Below are positions 41,233-52,663 of a stretch of 64,000 nt of DNA, piece after piece. How positions within the stretch are numbered: position 1 is the first letter of the stretch; every line of letters begins with the position of its first letter. Position numbers and translations under genes: made by a program. Under the pieces are notes generated by a model. It had not been told where the DNA came from and did no database searches. It saw only the letters and a list, made by a program, of their open reading frames with translations. The stretch is from contig OZ251230.1 of the NCBI GenBank assembly GCA_965240325.2, forward strand, positions 1,426,001-1,490,000, written 5' to 3'. This DNA comes from Rebecca billardiae RCC1528 (lineage: Eukaryota > Haptophyta).

Positions 41233-44200
41233 ATGGCGACTCGCGTCGAAGCCGCGGGCGCATCTGCGGAGGAGGACGAGCGCGAGGCCGCCGGCGCTGA
41301 AGCTGGCGACGGGGATCTGCCGTCGGCGCGCAAGGCCGTCGATCGTGATGCTGCCCGGCTCGAGCAGCAGCGGCTCGACGAGCTCCGGCGAGAGCGCAAG
41401 CGCGAGCTGGACAAGCTGCGCGAAGCGCAGACGACCCATCCCGCGGACGACGGCGCCGACACGTCGGGTGCGGCGAGTCTCGAGAGCCGGCTGCAGCTGT
41501 TGATGCGGCAGTCGGACCTGTACACGCAGTCGATGCGCGCGGGCGACGCCGTCGGCGCGGGCGGCGGCGGCGGCGGCGCGGCGGGCGGCGCGGGCACCGG
41601 GCGGCGCGGCAAGGGGCGCATGACGGAGAAGCAGGAGGACGCGATGCTCATGCAGACGGCGGACGGCTCGCAGGCGACGCACGCGCCGGGCACGCGGCTC
41701 ACCGTCCAGCCGGCCTCCGTCACCGGCGAGATGCGCTCGTACCAGCTCGAGGGCCTCAACTGGCTCGTGCGGCTGTTTGACAACGGGATCAACGGCATCC
41801 TCGCGGACGAGATGGGTCTGGGGAAGACGCTGCAGACGCTCAGCCTGCTGGCGTACCTCAAGTCGTACCGCGCGTTCCCTGGGCCGCACCTCGTGATCGT
41901 GCCCAAGTCGACCATCGGCAACTGGTCGCGCGAGTGCGCGCGCTGGACGCCCGAGCTCCGCTGCTTCAAGTTCCACGGCGACAAGGAGGCGCGCGAGAAG
42001 CTGCGCACCGAGGTCCTCGCCTGCATCGACTTCGACCTGTGCATCACGACGTACGAGGTGGCGATCTCCGAGAAGAGCGCGATCCGGAAGATCAAGTGGA
42101 AGTGCGCGCGCGCGCGCGTGTGCGCGCTGGGCGGTTGCGGCGCCGGGGCTGCACATGCTGAGCGTGCGCGCGCCCACGCCCGCCCGCCCGCGCCCGCGCC
42201 CTCGCCCGCGCCCTCGCGCCCGCGCGCGCCCACGCGCGCGCCCTCGCCCGCGCAGCTACCTGATCATCGACGAGGCGCACCGCATCAAGAACGAGACGTC
42301 GGTGCTCGCGCAGGTGGTGCGGCTGTTCGAGACGAACAACCGGCTGCTGATCACCGGCACGCCGCTGCAGAACAACCTGCACGAGCTGTGGGCAATGCTC
42401 AACTTCCTACTGCCCGACATCTTCTCAGACGCGGCCGACTTTGACGCGTGGTTTGGCGCGGCCGAGACGGGCGACGCGCCCGCCGACGAGTTCATCTCGA
42501 AGCTGCACAAGATCCTGAAGCCGTTCCTGCTGCGCCGGCTGAAGGCCGACGTGGAGACAGAGCTGCTGCCGAAGAAGGAGGTCAAGCTCTTCGTCGGCAT
42601 GTCCGAGATGCAGCGCACGTGGTACCAGAACATTCTGTCCAAGAACATCGACGCGCTCAACGCGGGCGCGAACCGCGTGCGCATGCTCAACATCCTGATG
42701 CAGCTGCGCAAGTGCGTGAACCACCCGTACCTGTTCGAGGGTGCGGAGCAGCCGCCGTTCACGAACGACGAGCGGCTCGTGCGCGCCTCGGGCAAGCTCG
42801 AGCTGCTGGACAAGCTGCTGCCGCGCCTCAAGGCGGACGGACACCGAGTGCTCGTCTTCTCGCAGATGGTGCGCTGCTGCCGCGTGCGCTGCTGCCGCGT
42901 GCGCTGCTGCCGCGTGCGCTGCTGCCGCGTGCGCTGCTGCCGCGTGCGCTGCTGCCGCGTGCGCTGCTGCCGCGGCCGAGCGCGAGCGCGAGCGCCAGCC
43001 GGGCGGCGCGCCCGCGGGTCTGGGCGGAGCGAGCGCGGCGCGGGCGGATCAACCGGCCCGACGGGTGTCGGCGCTCGCGCAGCGCCACCTCGCACCTGTG
43101 TGCGCTCACGACGCCCTCCCCGCCGCGCCGCGCCGCGCCGCGTGTGCGCGCAGACGCGGATGCTCGACATTCTGGAGGACTACTGCTACTGGAAGGAGTT
43201 CGAGTACTGCCGCATCGACGGCAGCACGGGCGGCGAGGCGCGGGACCAGGCGATGGAGGACTTCAACGCCGAGGGCTCCTCCAAGTTCATCTTCCTCCTC
43301 TCGACGCGCGCGGGCGGGCTCGGGATCAACCTGGCGACGGCCGACACGGTCATCCTGTACGACTCGGACTGGAACCCGCAGATGGACCTGCAGGCGCAGG
43401 ACCGCGCGCACCGGATCGGTCAGAAGAAGCGCGTGGTGTGCTACCGCTTCGTCACCGAGGGCACGGTCGAGGAGAAGATCGTCGAGCGCGCGCAGCGCAA
43501 GCTGTACCTCGACGCCGTGGTGATCCAACAGGGCCGGCTGGTCGAGCAGGACAAGCAGCTCGACAAGAACGAGCTGCAGAACATGATCCGCTTCGGCGCG
43601 GACGCGATCTTCCACGGGCAGGGCGTCGTGCGCGACGAGGACCTGAACGCGCTGCTCGCGTACGGCGAGCAGAAGACCAACGAGGAGCACCAGAAGCTGC
43701 AGTCCACCGTCAACTCGCTCGCCAACTTCTCGCTCACCGCGGGCGGCGCGGCCGAGAAGTCGCTGTACGACTACAACGGCGAGGACTTCCGCGAGCTGCA
43801 GCCGGAGGAGGGGAGCGGGCTGCACTTCATCTCGCTGCCGAAGCGCGACCGCAAGGCGAACTACGACGTGGACGGCGAGTTCGCGCGGCAGATGAACAGG
43901 CAGGGCGGCGGCGAGAAGGGCGGCGGGCGCAAGCAGTACTTCGACTTCCAGCTGTTTGACGTGCGGCGCATCGAGGAGCTGAGCGCTAAGGAGGCGGCGC
44001 ACTGGGCGCGCAAGCAGGAGCGGCGCGCGTCGCGCTCGGCGCGCGAGGAGGAGGAGGAGGAGGACGGCGGCGCGCCCGCGCTCACGCGCGCCGAGCAGCT
44101 CGAGAAGGCCGAGCTGCTCAAGCAGGGCTTCGCCGACTGGACGCGCAAGGACTTCAACGCGTTCGTGAGAGGCTGCGAGCTGCACGGCCGCGACAACCTG

Positions 44201-45003
44201 CGCGCCGTCGCCGCCGAGGTCGAGGGCAAGACCGAGCACGAGGTCGCAAAGTACGCCGCGTGCTTCTTCCAGCGCTCGCACCAGATCGACAACGCCGACA
44301 AGATCCTCAAGCGTATCGAGGTGCCGAGCGCGCCGCGCGCGCGGAGGCGACGAGCGGCGTGCCGGCGCCGAGGGCGGCGCCGGCGCGCGCCCGCGCCGCT
44401 GCTGACGCCCCCGCCCTGCCCTGCCCTCCGCGCGCGTGCGTGCCTGCGCGTGCGCGCACTGGCTGCGTGCGCGCGCAGGCGGGCGAGGCGAAGATCCAGC
44501 GGCGCATCGAGATCGCGACCGCGCTGCGCACCAAGGTGGAGCGGCACCGCAACCCGTGGGTCACGCTCAGGCTCAACTACGGCCCGCAGCGCGGCCGCCT
44601 CTACTCGGAGGAGGAGGACCGCTTCCTCGTGTGCATGACGGACCACCTCGGGTACGGCCGGTGGGACGAGCTGCGCGAGGAGGTGCGCCGCTCGTGGCTC
44701 TTCCGCTTCGACTGGTTCATCAAGACGCGCTCGGCGCAGGAGCTGCAGAGGCGCGTGGATGCGCTCGTCAAGCTCATCGAGAAGGAGAACGCCGAGCTGG
44801 CGGACGCCGAGCCCGAAGCGTCCAAGAAGCGCAACAACAAGAAGGTGCGCGCGCCGCGGCCGACGACGCCGCGCGCCGCGCGCGGGCCATGGCTGAGCGA
44901 GCGCCCTCCGTGCACGCGCGCGCGCGCGGCACTGCGCGCGCGACCGCACGCGTCGATGCAGGGCGGCGCCTCGACGAGCGCGGCGAAGCGGCCAAAGCGA
45001 TGA
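41233..45003 (+). CDS. ISWI-type chromatin-remodelling ATPase
   Basis: Five exons: 41233-42101, 42256-42868, 43154-44320, 44479-44844, 44962-45003; 1018 aa. Junctions join cleanly (IKWNYLIIDEAHRIKNE; VFSQMTRMLDILEDYC; RIEAGEAKIQRRIEIA). SNF2 helicase motifs: ILADEMGLGKT (about residue 195), IIDEAHRIKN (about 293), LITGTPLQNN, STRAGGLGINL and DRAHRIGQKKRV. The C-terminal HAND, SANT (FADWTRKDFNAFVRGCELHG, about 822) and SLIDE (YGPQRGRLYSEEEDRFLVCM, about 915-990) domains define ISWI. It slides nucleosomes using ATP. The N-terminus has a Gly/Ala-rich acidic linker. The short last exon ends in basic AAKRPKR. Intron 2 carries a repeat that multiplies its own splice donor. Confidence 0.95.
42869..42973 (+). 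repeat. 15-bp tandem repeat x7 starting at an intron donor
   Basis: Seven exact copies of GTGCGCTGCTGCCGC, beginning at the first base of ISWI intron 2. Each copy starts with the same GTGCGC that serves as splice donor in this gene's introns and adds five codons (VRCCR) if spliced further downstream. Confidence 0.95.
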
Positions 45004-45360
45004 CTTTATTGGGCTGCCGAATCGTCGTCCGTGTTTAAACAACGCGTCTTCTCGGATGCGGGCGATGATCTATGATATGATGATCATGATGTGCATGAAT
45101 CAGACGACTCCCGCGTAGGCATGCCGCGTCATATTCATAATAATGCGCATATCGTCATTCTGATGCGCAGTCATCACTCCGCTGCCGCCGTAGGCTATAT
45201 ATCGTCATCACGGCTGATGATGATGATTAGATGATGAGCAGATGAGCATCGTTGGTAGCATATATCGTCATCACTCATCATCCGATCACGATCATCCGCG
45301 ATCACGTTCACGACTGACGACCGGTCATAGTCTCAATCAGGCAGCCGCCAGCATCGATCA
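45004..45360. other. Short convergent intergenic, ATGATG-rich
   Basis: 357 bp between ISWI and the methyltransferase. It is made largely of GATGAT, ATCATC and TATCGTCATCAC words (45060-45300). No gene seen. Confidence 0.7.
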
Positions 45361-46077
45361 TCAAGCAGCGCACGCGCTGAAGATTTCGTACAGCTCGATG
45401 GATGAAGCAGACGACGAGGAGGCTGGTTGTGAGTCCGAGCCCCCGCGCGGTGCTGGAGCCTCGAGGCGGCGATGTGTGAGGCTGCGCTTGCCACAGTGCT
45501 CGAAGAATGTTTTCAGCACCGCGCCCTGCGAGTCGCCAACCCCTCGCTCCTCGTGGCTGAGCAGGCAGATCGTATTTGCGCTGCATAGCTGACTGATGGT
45601 TTCTGCGAGCGCGTCGAAGGACCCCCAACCGTACAGCGGGTTGACGCACTCACTCACCAGCACAAGGTCGAATGGTGGCTCGATGCCGACCGGGAGCGCG
45701 GTGCCACCCCAGACGAGCTCGACTGCGCGCACATTCGCGCTGGACGGATTCAGCGCGATGTTGCGGCGCATGAGGTCAAGCATCTCCGCCTGATCGGTGA
45801 GTACGACTGATGCAGCGCCGAATGCCGCCGCTGCGAGCCCGACGAGGCCTGGCCCGGCCCCGAGCTCAATGCATCGCCTGCCGGCCAGCGCCGCGCGCCG
45901 CTGCCGCAGCTCGTCCACAAGGGCATGCGCCGCGGCCCACACGCGGCTGCCGGTCCACGTGTCACTGAATAGCGGCGCTAGGTCCGCCTCCGCCTGCTCC
46001 TCGTACAGGTGAACGGCGAGCGCATCTCCTATGGCAATGGTACTCGGCCCATCGGCGGCGGCGGGCGCGGCCGCCAT
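45361..46077 (-). CDS. METTL21/FAM86-type protein methyltransferase
   Basis: Single exon, 238 aa. SAM-dependent seven-beta-strand enzyme of the lysine methyltransferase family 16: WAAAHALVDELRQRRAALAG precedes motif I (CIELGAGPGLVGLAAAAFGA); VVLTDQAEMLDLMRRNI and FDLVLVSECVNPLYGWGSFD (post-II region) follow. The family methylates Lys on chaperones, elongation factors and similar proteins. The substrate cannot be read from sequence, and the DxxY-like motif here is ECVNPLY. The C-terminus (SSSSASSIELYEIF) completes the final strand. The start is 141 bp head-to-head from the phosphoglycerate mutase gene. Confidence 0.82.
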   Translation of the reverse strand: MAAAPAAADGPSTIAIGDALAVHLYEEQAEADLAPLFSDTWTGSRVWAAAHALVDELRQRRAALAGRRCIELGAGPGLVGLAAAAFGAASVVLTDQAEMLDLMRRNIALNPSSANVRAVELVWGGTALPVGIEPPFDLVLVSECVNPLYGWGSFDALAETISQLCSANTICLLSHEERGVGDSQGAVLKTFFEHCGKRSLTHRRLEAPAPRGGSDSQPASSSSASSIELYEIFSACAA

Positions 46078-46218
46078 GCTGAATCAAGCTGCAACACATC
46101 GCGCCTCGCTTGCTCGAGGAGGCACCTTGCGAGGACCGCGGACCGGCGTGGTTGGTTGCGCGCATCGAGCATTCGAGCCGCGTGGCCGGACCGCGGACGC
46201 CGAAACTTGCCGACGGTC

Positions 46219-47489
46219 ATGCTGCGAACCATGCGCGCGCTCGTCGTCGCCGTCGCGGCCCTCGCGGGCTCGACCGACGGCTTCGCCGTGGGGGGCACTC
46301 GGGCGCACCACTCCGTCCACCGCGCTGCCCGTCGCGCCGCTCGTAGCGCCGCGGCGATGGAGGCGCCGCCGCCGGGCACGTTTGCGACCATTGTGTTCCT
46401 GCGGCACGGGCAGAGCGAATGGAACTCGGCCAACCTGTTCACGGGGTGGGCGGACGTGCCGCTGACGACGCTCGGCAAGAACGAGGCGGCGGCTGGCGCC
46501 ACGTCCATCTGGAAGGAGGGCATCAAGTTCGACGTGTGCTACACATCGCTCCTCACGCGCGCGATTCAGACTCTGAACATCGTGCTCACCATCACCGGAC
46601 AGGAGCACGTGGTCGTGCACCAGACCTGGCGTCTGAACGAGCGGATGTACGGCGCGCTGACGGGCTTCAACAAGAAGCAGACCGTCGAGAAGTACGGCGA
46701 GGAGCAGGTCGGGCTCTGGCGCCGCTCCTTCACCACGCCACCGCCGCCGGTCGAGAAGGACTCGCCCTACTACCCGCCCAACGACAACCGGTACGTGCAC
46801 ATCCCGGATGAGGACGTGCCGCTGAGCGAGTGCCTCAAGGACACGATCGAGCGCACCCTGCCGTACTGGGAGTCCGACATCATGCCCGCGCTCAAGCGTG
46901 GCAAGACGATCTGCATCGCCGCGCACGGTGCGTCGCCCGCGCTCGAAATGCGCGCCGAGCGCCGCGCCGCGCCGCGCGCGCCGCGCCGTGCCGGTGGCAC
47001 GGCCTGACGACGCGAGCGGCCGGGCGCGCGCCGGTGCCGGCGCAGGCAACTCAATCCGTGGCATGCTCAAGTACATCGACGACATTCCGGACGATGAGAT
47101 CGCCAACCTCGAGGTGCCCACCGGCATCCCTCTGCTCTACCGGCTGGACAAGGACCTGAAGGTGAGGCAGGCGTGGGCGCGCCACAGGCGTGCGCCGCCT
47201 CTGCCGCCCGTGCGCGCGCCGCGCCTGCGTGTGCCACCGCCGGCGTGAGCGGCGTCTGCACGGCCCGTGCATGCCCGCACACCTCAGTGCCCCTCACCCC
47301 CACGCGCGAACCCCCGCCGCCGCGCCCGCCGCGCGTCCACAGCCGATCACGGACTCGCGCATGAAGGCGCCGCTCCGCGGCCGCTTCCTCGCGGACGCCG
47401 AGGAGGTGAAGAAGGCGCAGGAGGAGGTTGCCGCACAGTCAAAGGTGCGCTATACCGTCGATGCGCAAAAGGACCCGGTGGAGAACTGA
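46219..47489 (+). CDS. Cofactor-dependent phosphoglycerate mutase, probably plastid
   Basis: Three exons: 46219-46927, 47046-47161, 47343-47489; 323 aa. Interconverts 3- and 2-phosphoglycerate. The catalytic phospho-His motif is IVFLRHGQSEWN, with GWADVPLTTLG, ERMYGALTGFNK and IAAHGNSIRGMLKYI (His of the second motif, joined exactly across intron 1). The C-terminus is PLLYRLDKDLKPITDSRM, also joined across an intron. The N-terminus (MLRTMRALVVAVAALAGSTDGFAVG) is a signal peptide with a Phe just after the predicted cleavage site, followed by Arg-rich sequence, the bipartite presequence typical of complex plastids. The C-terminal extension after SRM is helical and charged. Confidence 0.95.
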
Positions 47490-48236
47490 TCGCAGAGAAG
47501 CGCTGGGCGCAGCAATACGCCATCATCGCCACCTTCCGATGGCTTGTGGCAGGCATGGGCGCAGCTCGGAGAGTCGGAGGCTGATTAGGTGCCGAGGACA
47601 GCTCACAGGTCCGCCAGGTCGGGCCGATGGGCTGCGCACTGCGCGGCTCGGCTGTTCCGTGACCATGTTTATTCGTGATTCGATTGATGGCAGCTGTCAC
47701 AGCCTTCTGCCACTGTCACAGCCTTCTGCCATCATCACCGCTACTATAGAGTCTAGCAGCAGACATCATATATCTGCTGATCTGCATGATGACTGCCATG
47801 AGCTGGCCCACTCACAGAGCTGGCTCAGACTCAGTGGCTGGCCGCGTCTTGTAGATCACTCATGTATGCTGACGACTTGTATCCGAGGTCGCCTAGCAGT
47901 CCCTTGGCAGCCACACATCACATGATGCGCATGCAACTCATCAGTGATGGGGGTTATCAGCAGCGCAAGTTTGCAGCCGTATAGGGTCGTAGGCGTAGTG
48001 AGGCGCGCCGGCGCTCCAACGCGCCGGCTCGCACTGCGCCGGAGCACGGCGCGCGTTGTATAGCAGCGCGCTCCGACGTCCGAACTCGCTCTCGACAAAG
48101 CGGACGGCCAGCAGCGCGCGGCGGACCCGACGGCGGCGGCGTCGACTCATGCACGAACTTTCGCCGATCGCTGTACTCATCGCCTGGACCAAGACGACGA
48201 GAGCAGTGGGCAACAGAGCAGCGTCACAGCAGCAGC
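47490..48236. other. Convergent intergenic, no gene seen
   Basis: Contains GTCACAG/CTGCCA repeats near 47690-47740 (CACAGCCTTCTGCCA twice) and a GC-rich part 48000-48150 with GCGCCGGC words. No domain-bearing frame. Confidence 0.55.
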
Positions 48237-49786
48237 CTAGGCATCATGACGGTGGACCGTCGGAACACGACAGCACTTGCGGTGCGTCGCCCAGTCGCGG
48301 CGCTGGCACTTCTGGCTGAGGCGCCAAAAGAATGACGTGGTGCAGAGCGCACGCGTCGAGTGGAGGGGTGCAAATGGCGCATGTCAGCATCGATGTGGTA
48401 GTGGGTGTGCGCATTGCGCGTGTCGTGTGCGCGCTGCGTGTCGGCCGCGCGCGCGCGCACACACCTGCAGTACACCACAGCCTTGCACCCCCCGCACCGA
48501 CGCTCGGCGCGGTCACCGCACGCGGCACACATGGGCGCGTTCGCGCGTAGCGGCCTGTGCTCGCGCTTGACAGCGTGGGGCAGCACGTGCTCCACCCACA
48601 CCTGATGCACGGCGCCCGCGTACACGCCGCCAAACTGCCCGTCCGCGACCAGCTCATACCCGAGCAGCAGCAGCTCCACGGCGCGCGCGCGCGCGCGCGG
48701 CGGGAAGAGGTGGTGGGTCTTGGGGCTCCACGGGCCGGCCGCCGCGACGACGGCTGCCGCGGCGCCGTGGTGCGGATTGGAGGCGAGCGCGGCGTGGGCC
48801 AGCGCGAGGGGCGATGACTTGCCGTCGGCGCTGAGCGCGTCGGTGTCGGTGAGCGCGCGCAGCAGCGCCACCGCCTCCGCCTCGCTCAGCAGCTCGACGT
48901 GGTGCAGGGCCGTGGGCCATTTCGCCGCGCGCTCGAGCCAGGTGGACACCTCTTGGTTGGCATACGCCTTGACTTGCAGCATAATCATCCGCAGGCCGAA
49001 ATCCGACTTGGGCATCCCACGCAGCGCCTGGGCCTTGCACAGCAGCTGCACCACCTGCAGCCTCTCAGCGGGGGTGTGGTCGACGCGCCATTTGGGCGAC
49101 TCGCACACCGCCACCGCGAGCAGGTATCTCACCATCGTGATGCCGGGCGTCTCCCTCAGGGAAGCGATGTCGGCGTCTGCGCCCGCGTCAAGAAGTAGCT
49201 GCACGCATGACGGGCGTAGCTCCTGTACGGCAGAAACCATCGGGCCCTCACGGCCCCCACACATATCTCCGTCGATGCCGTTGACGTGTGCGCGCGCGGC
49301 GATCAGCAGCTGCACGCACTCGGGGTGGCCGCGTGCGCAGGCGACGTGGATGGCCCTGAGGCCACCGGTCCAACCGAAAAGATCCACGCTTGCGCGTGCC
49401 TCGAGGAGGACGCGCACGCACGCCGCAGAATCGGTGTAGCAAGCCACTGAGAGGGCTGTCTTCTTGTCATGGCCGTACGCGTCCGCATTCGCGCCAGCGC
49501 CAAGCAGCAGCTGGACGCATGGCACGTGATTGCACAAGCATGCGTAGTGGAGGGCAGTAAAATGAACTATCTCCCGCTGGTCCTCGACATGCGGATCAGC
49601 ACCCGCCTCGAGGAGCAGCTGCGCGCACGCGACGTGTCCACCCCTGCATGCGAGCATGAGACCGGTCATCTCTTCTGCGACGTGGCAGTCGAGAGCGACG
49701 CCCGATTCGAGGAGCGACAGGAGCATTCGCACGTCTCCGCGCATGCACGCCTCGGCCATGTCCTGCATCTGCTCATCGCGCATCAT
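48237..49786 (-). CDS. Ankyrin-repeat protein with C-terminal MYND zinc finger (copy A)
   Basis: Two exons on the minus strand: start (ATG 49786, or an in-frame ATG at 50014) to 48465, then 48315-48237. Intron 48464-48316. About six to seven ankyrin repeats (TGLMLACRGGHVACAQLLLE, FTALHYACLCNHVPCVQLLL, AIHVACARGHPECVQLLIAA), then a helical region. The MYND finger is split by the intron and reads CAACGDRAERRCGGCKAVVY followed by CSQKCQRRDWATHRKCC; without splicing the second half of the finger is lost. MYND fingers bind proline-rich peptides, and ankyrins mediate protein contacts. About 76 codons upstream of 49786 stay open, part of them shared with copy B, so the upstream start is possible. 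Confidence 0.85.
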
Positions 49787-50014
49787 GGCCTCGGGTGCGC
49801 GGTCGCTGCACGCGCGCGTGGGAGAGGCTCCGACACCTCTCGCGGTTTTGGCGGGAGACGCGCCTGTGAGGAGCGATTTGGCGCCTTCGATCTCGCGACG
49901 CGAGCTGCAACGCGTCCGATTCCTCGGCCGATTCCTTGTGCGTGCACGGCATACGGTACGATTCCGATACCCAGTCCGGTTCTCTTCTACTGTAATGACC
50001 CAGGCCGGGACCAT

Positions 50015-50669
50015 GTCACAGCAACAGACTCAGGGTGAGCAGCAGCAACATTATTGCACTCCACCCGCGTCCTGGCAGGAACCTCCTGAGCCCCTCCCGG
50101 CCACGCATATAGTTGCGGGTATTGTCAGTATCACGGACTCGACTCGAAGAGTCTCGAGCCTTGCTTCACTAAGCAGTAAGCTAGGGGGCTGCACGGGACG
50201 GGTGGAGCTGACATGCACGTGATGGGCTCCTCCGTGACATCGCAAACTACACGCTGTAAACAAGCGCCCCCCTCGACTGTCGAGTCATCCTACGGTACTT
50301 ATTATAATTATTTGTATTAAACTGTTAAGTAGCTATTCTTAGCCATGCTGCAGCTACTGTCGTCCGAACTAGTTATCAGCTAATCGTCTGGTGCGGCCCG
50401 CATCAAATGCTGGCGGCATTATACTGAATGTAATCCGAATATTAGCTCAACTGGCCGGGCAGCTCGCAGACCGTGGGCGGTGATGCGGTCCCGGTTGTAC
50501 GCATAGCTACTATAATTCTATGATTTAAAGACACAGGCTGCTGTCACAGGCACGAGGGCGCAACTCTCCTGATTCGTCTGTCGTGGTACTGGTCGAAGCT
50601 TGCAGCAGTGATGGTGTTATTAGCACTTCTTCTAGTCGCGTCAATTTAAGCTAGTGCCACAGCAGCAGC
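50015..50669. other. Spacer between the tandem ankyrin genes
   Basis: AT-richer than the genes (50270-50650). It contains nothing recognised apart from the flanks of the duplicated unit. Confidence 0.5.
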
Positions 50670-52228
50670 CTAGGTATCATGACGGTGGACCGTCGGAACA
50701 CGGCAGCACTCAGTGCGATGCGTCGCCCAGTCGCGGCGCTGGCACTTCTGGCTGAGACGCCAAAAGAATGACGTGGTGCAGAGCGCACGCGTCGGGTGGA
50801 GGGGTGCAAATGGCGCATGTCAGCATCGGTGTGGTAGTGGGTGTGCGTATTGCGCGTGTCGCGTGCGCGCTGCGCGTCGGCCGCGCGCGCGCGCACACAC
50901 CTGCAGTACACCACAGCCTTGCACCCCCCGCACCGACGCTCGGCGCGGTCACCGCACGCAGCACACATGGGCGCGTTCGCGCGTAGCGGCCTGTGCTCGC
51001 GCTTGACAGCGTGGGGCAGCACGTGCTCCACCCACACCTGATGCATGGCGCCCGCGTACACGCCGCCAAACTGCCCGTCCGCGACCAGCTCATACCCGAG
51101 CAGCAGCAGCTCCACGGCGCGCGCGCGCGCGCGGGGCGGGAAGAGGTGGTGGGTCTTGGGGCTCCACGGGCCGGCCGCCGCAACGACGGCTGCCGCGGCG
51201 CCGTGGTGCGGATCGGTGGCGAGCGCGGCGTGGGCCAGCGCGAGGGGCGATGACTTGCCGTCGGCGCTGAGCGCGTCGGTGTCGATGATCGCGCGCAGCA
51301 GCGCCACCGCCTCCGGCTCGCTCAGCAGCTCGACGTGGTGCAGGGCCGTGGGCCATTTCGCCGCGCGCTCGAGCCAGGTGGACACCTCTTGGTTGGCAGA
51401 CCCCGCGAGCAGGGACTGTCGCGTTATCATCCGTATGCCGAGATCCAACTTGGGCATCCCGCGCAGCGCCTGGGCCTTGCACAGCAGCTGCACCACCTGC
51501 AGCCTCTCAGCGGGCGTGTGGTCAACGCGCCATATGGGCGACTCGCATGCCGCCACGGAGAGCAGATATTTCGTCACCTTCAGGCCGACTAGCATCTCCT
51601 TCTGGGCGGCGATGTCGGCGTCTGCGCCCGCGTCAAGAAGTAGCTGCACGCATGACGGGCGCAGCTCCTGTACGGCAGAAACCATCGGGCCCTCACCACC
51701 ACACGTATCTCCGTCGATGCCGTTGACGTGTGCGCGCGCGGCGATCAGCAGCTGCACGCACTCGGGGTGGCCGCGTGCGCAGGCGATGTGGATGGCCCTG
51801 AGGCCACCGGTGCAACCAAGATCCACGCTTGCGCGTGCCTCAAGGAGGACGCGCACGCACGCCGCAGAATCGGTGTAGCAAGCCATCGCGAGGGCTGTCG
51901 TCTTGTCATGGCCGTACGCGTCCGCATTCGCGCCAGCGCCAAGCAGCAGCTGGGCGCATGGCACGTGATTGCACAAGCATGCGTAGTGGAGGGCAGTGAA
52001 ATGAACCATCTCCCGCTGGTCCTTGACATGCGGATCAGCACCCGCCTCGAGGAGCAGCTGCGCGCACGCGACGTGTCCACCCCTGCATGCGAGCATGAGA
52101 CCGGTCATCTTTTTTTTTGCGACGTGGCAGTCGAGAGCGACGCCCGATTCGAGGAGCGACAGGAGCATTCGCACGTCTCCGCGCATGCACGCCTCGGCCA
52201 TGTCCTGCATCTGCTCATCGCGCATCAT
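50670..52228 (-). CDS. Ankyrin-repeat protein with C-terminal MYND zinc finger (copy B)
   Basis: Tandem duplicate of the gene at 48237, offset about 2.43 kb. Exon 1 runs from the ATG at 52228 (or in-frame ATG 52462) to 50901; intron 50900-50752; exon 2 is 50751-50670. The MYND finger is complete after splicing (CSQKCQRRDWATHRTECC), with one inserted residue compared with copy A. Differences between copies are mostly substitutions and in-frame indels: copy B has AKKKMTGL where copy A has AEEMTGL, and lacks one residue in the VDLGCTGGL repeat. The middle region diverges more (QKEMLVGLKVTKYLLSVAA against SLRETPGITMVRYLLAVAV). Frame preservation suggests both copies are functional. Confidence 0.85.
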
Positions 52229-52663
52229 GGCCTCGGGTGCGCGGTCGTCGCTGCACGCGCGCGTGGGAGAGGCTCCGACACCTCTCGCGGTTTTGGCGGG
52301 AGACGCGCCTGTGAGGAGCGATTTGGCGCCTTCGAGCCCGGCTCGCGGAGCCACCGGCGCACGTCGCTTTTCGATTCGTACTATAATCGTAGTCCTCCGA
52401 TTCTGATCAAGATCAATATTCGATGGGCATACGGTACGATTACGATACCCAGTCCGGTGCACATACTGACGACCCAGTCCGGGACAAGGTCAATACTGTG
52501 AGCGTGAGCCTCGTCAATCGTGGCCCGCATCAACAGCCAATTGACCGGGCAGCTGAGGAACCGTGGGCGGTCATCCGGTCTCGTTGTACTAGAGTAGCAT
52601 AGTCATTTAGACATTGTGTAGTTACTTTCGGCGGTGATAACTGATATGCGCGTGACCCGTCAG
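52229..52663. other. Spacer, no gene seen
   Basis: Mostly the 5' flank of copy B and the 3' flank of the next ankyrin gene. The CGTACGATTACGATACCCAGTCCGG element (52430-52455) resembles CGTACGATTCCGATACCCAGTCCGG at 49955-49980, a shared promoter-proximal remnant of the duplication. Confidence 0.55.
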
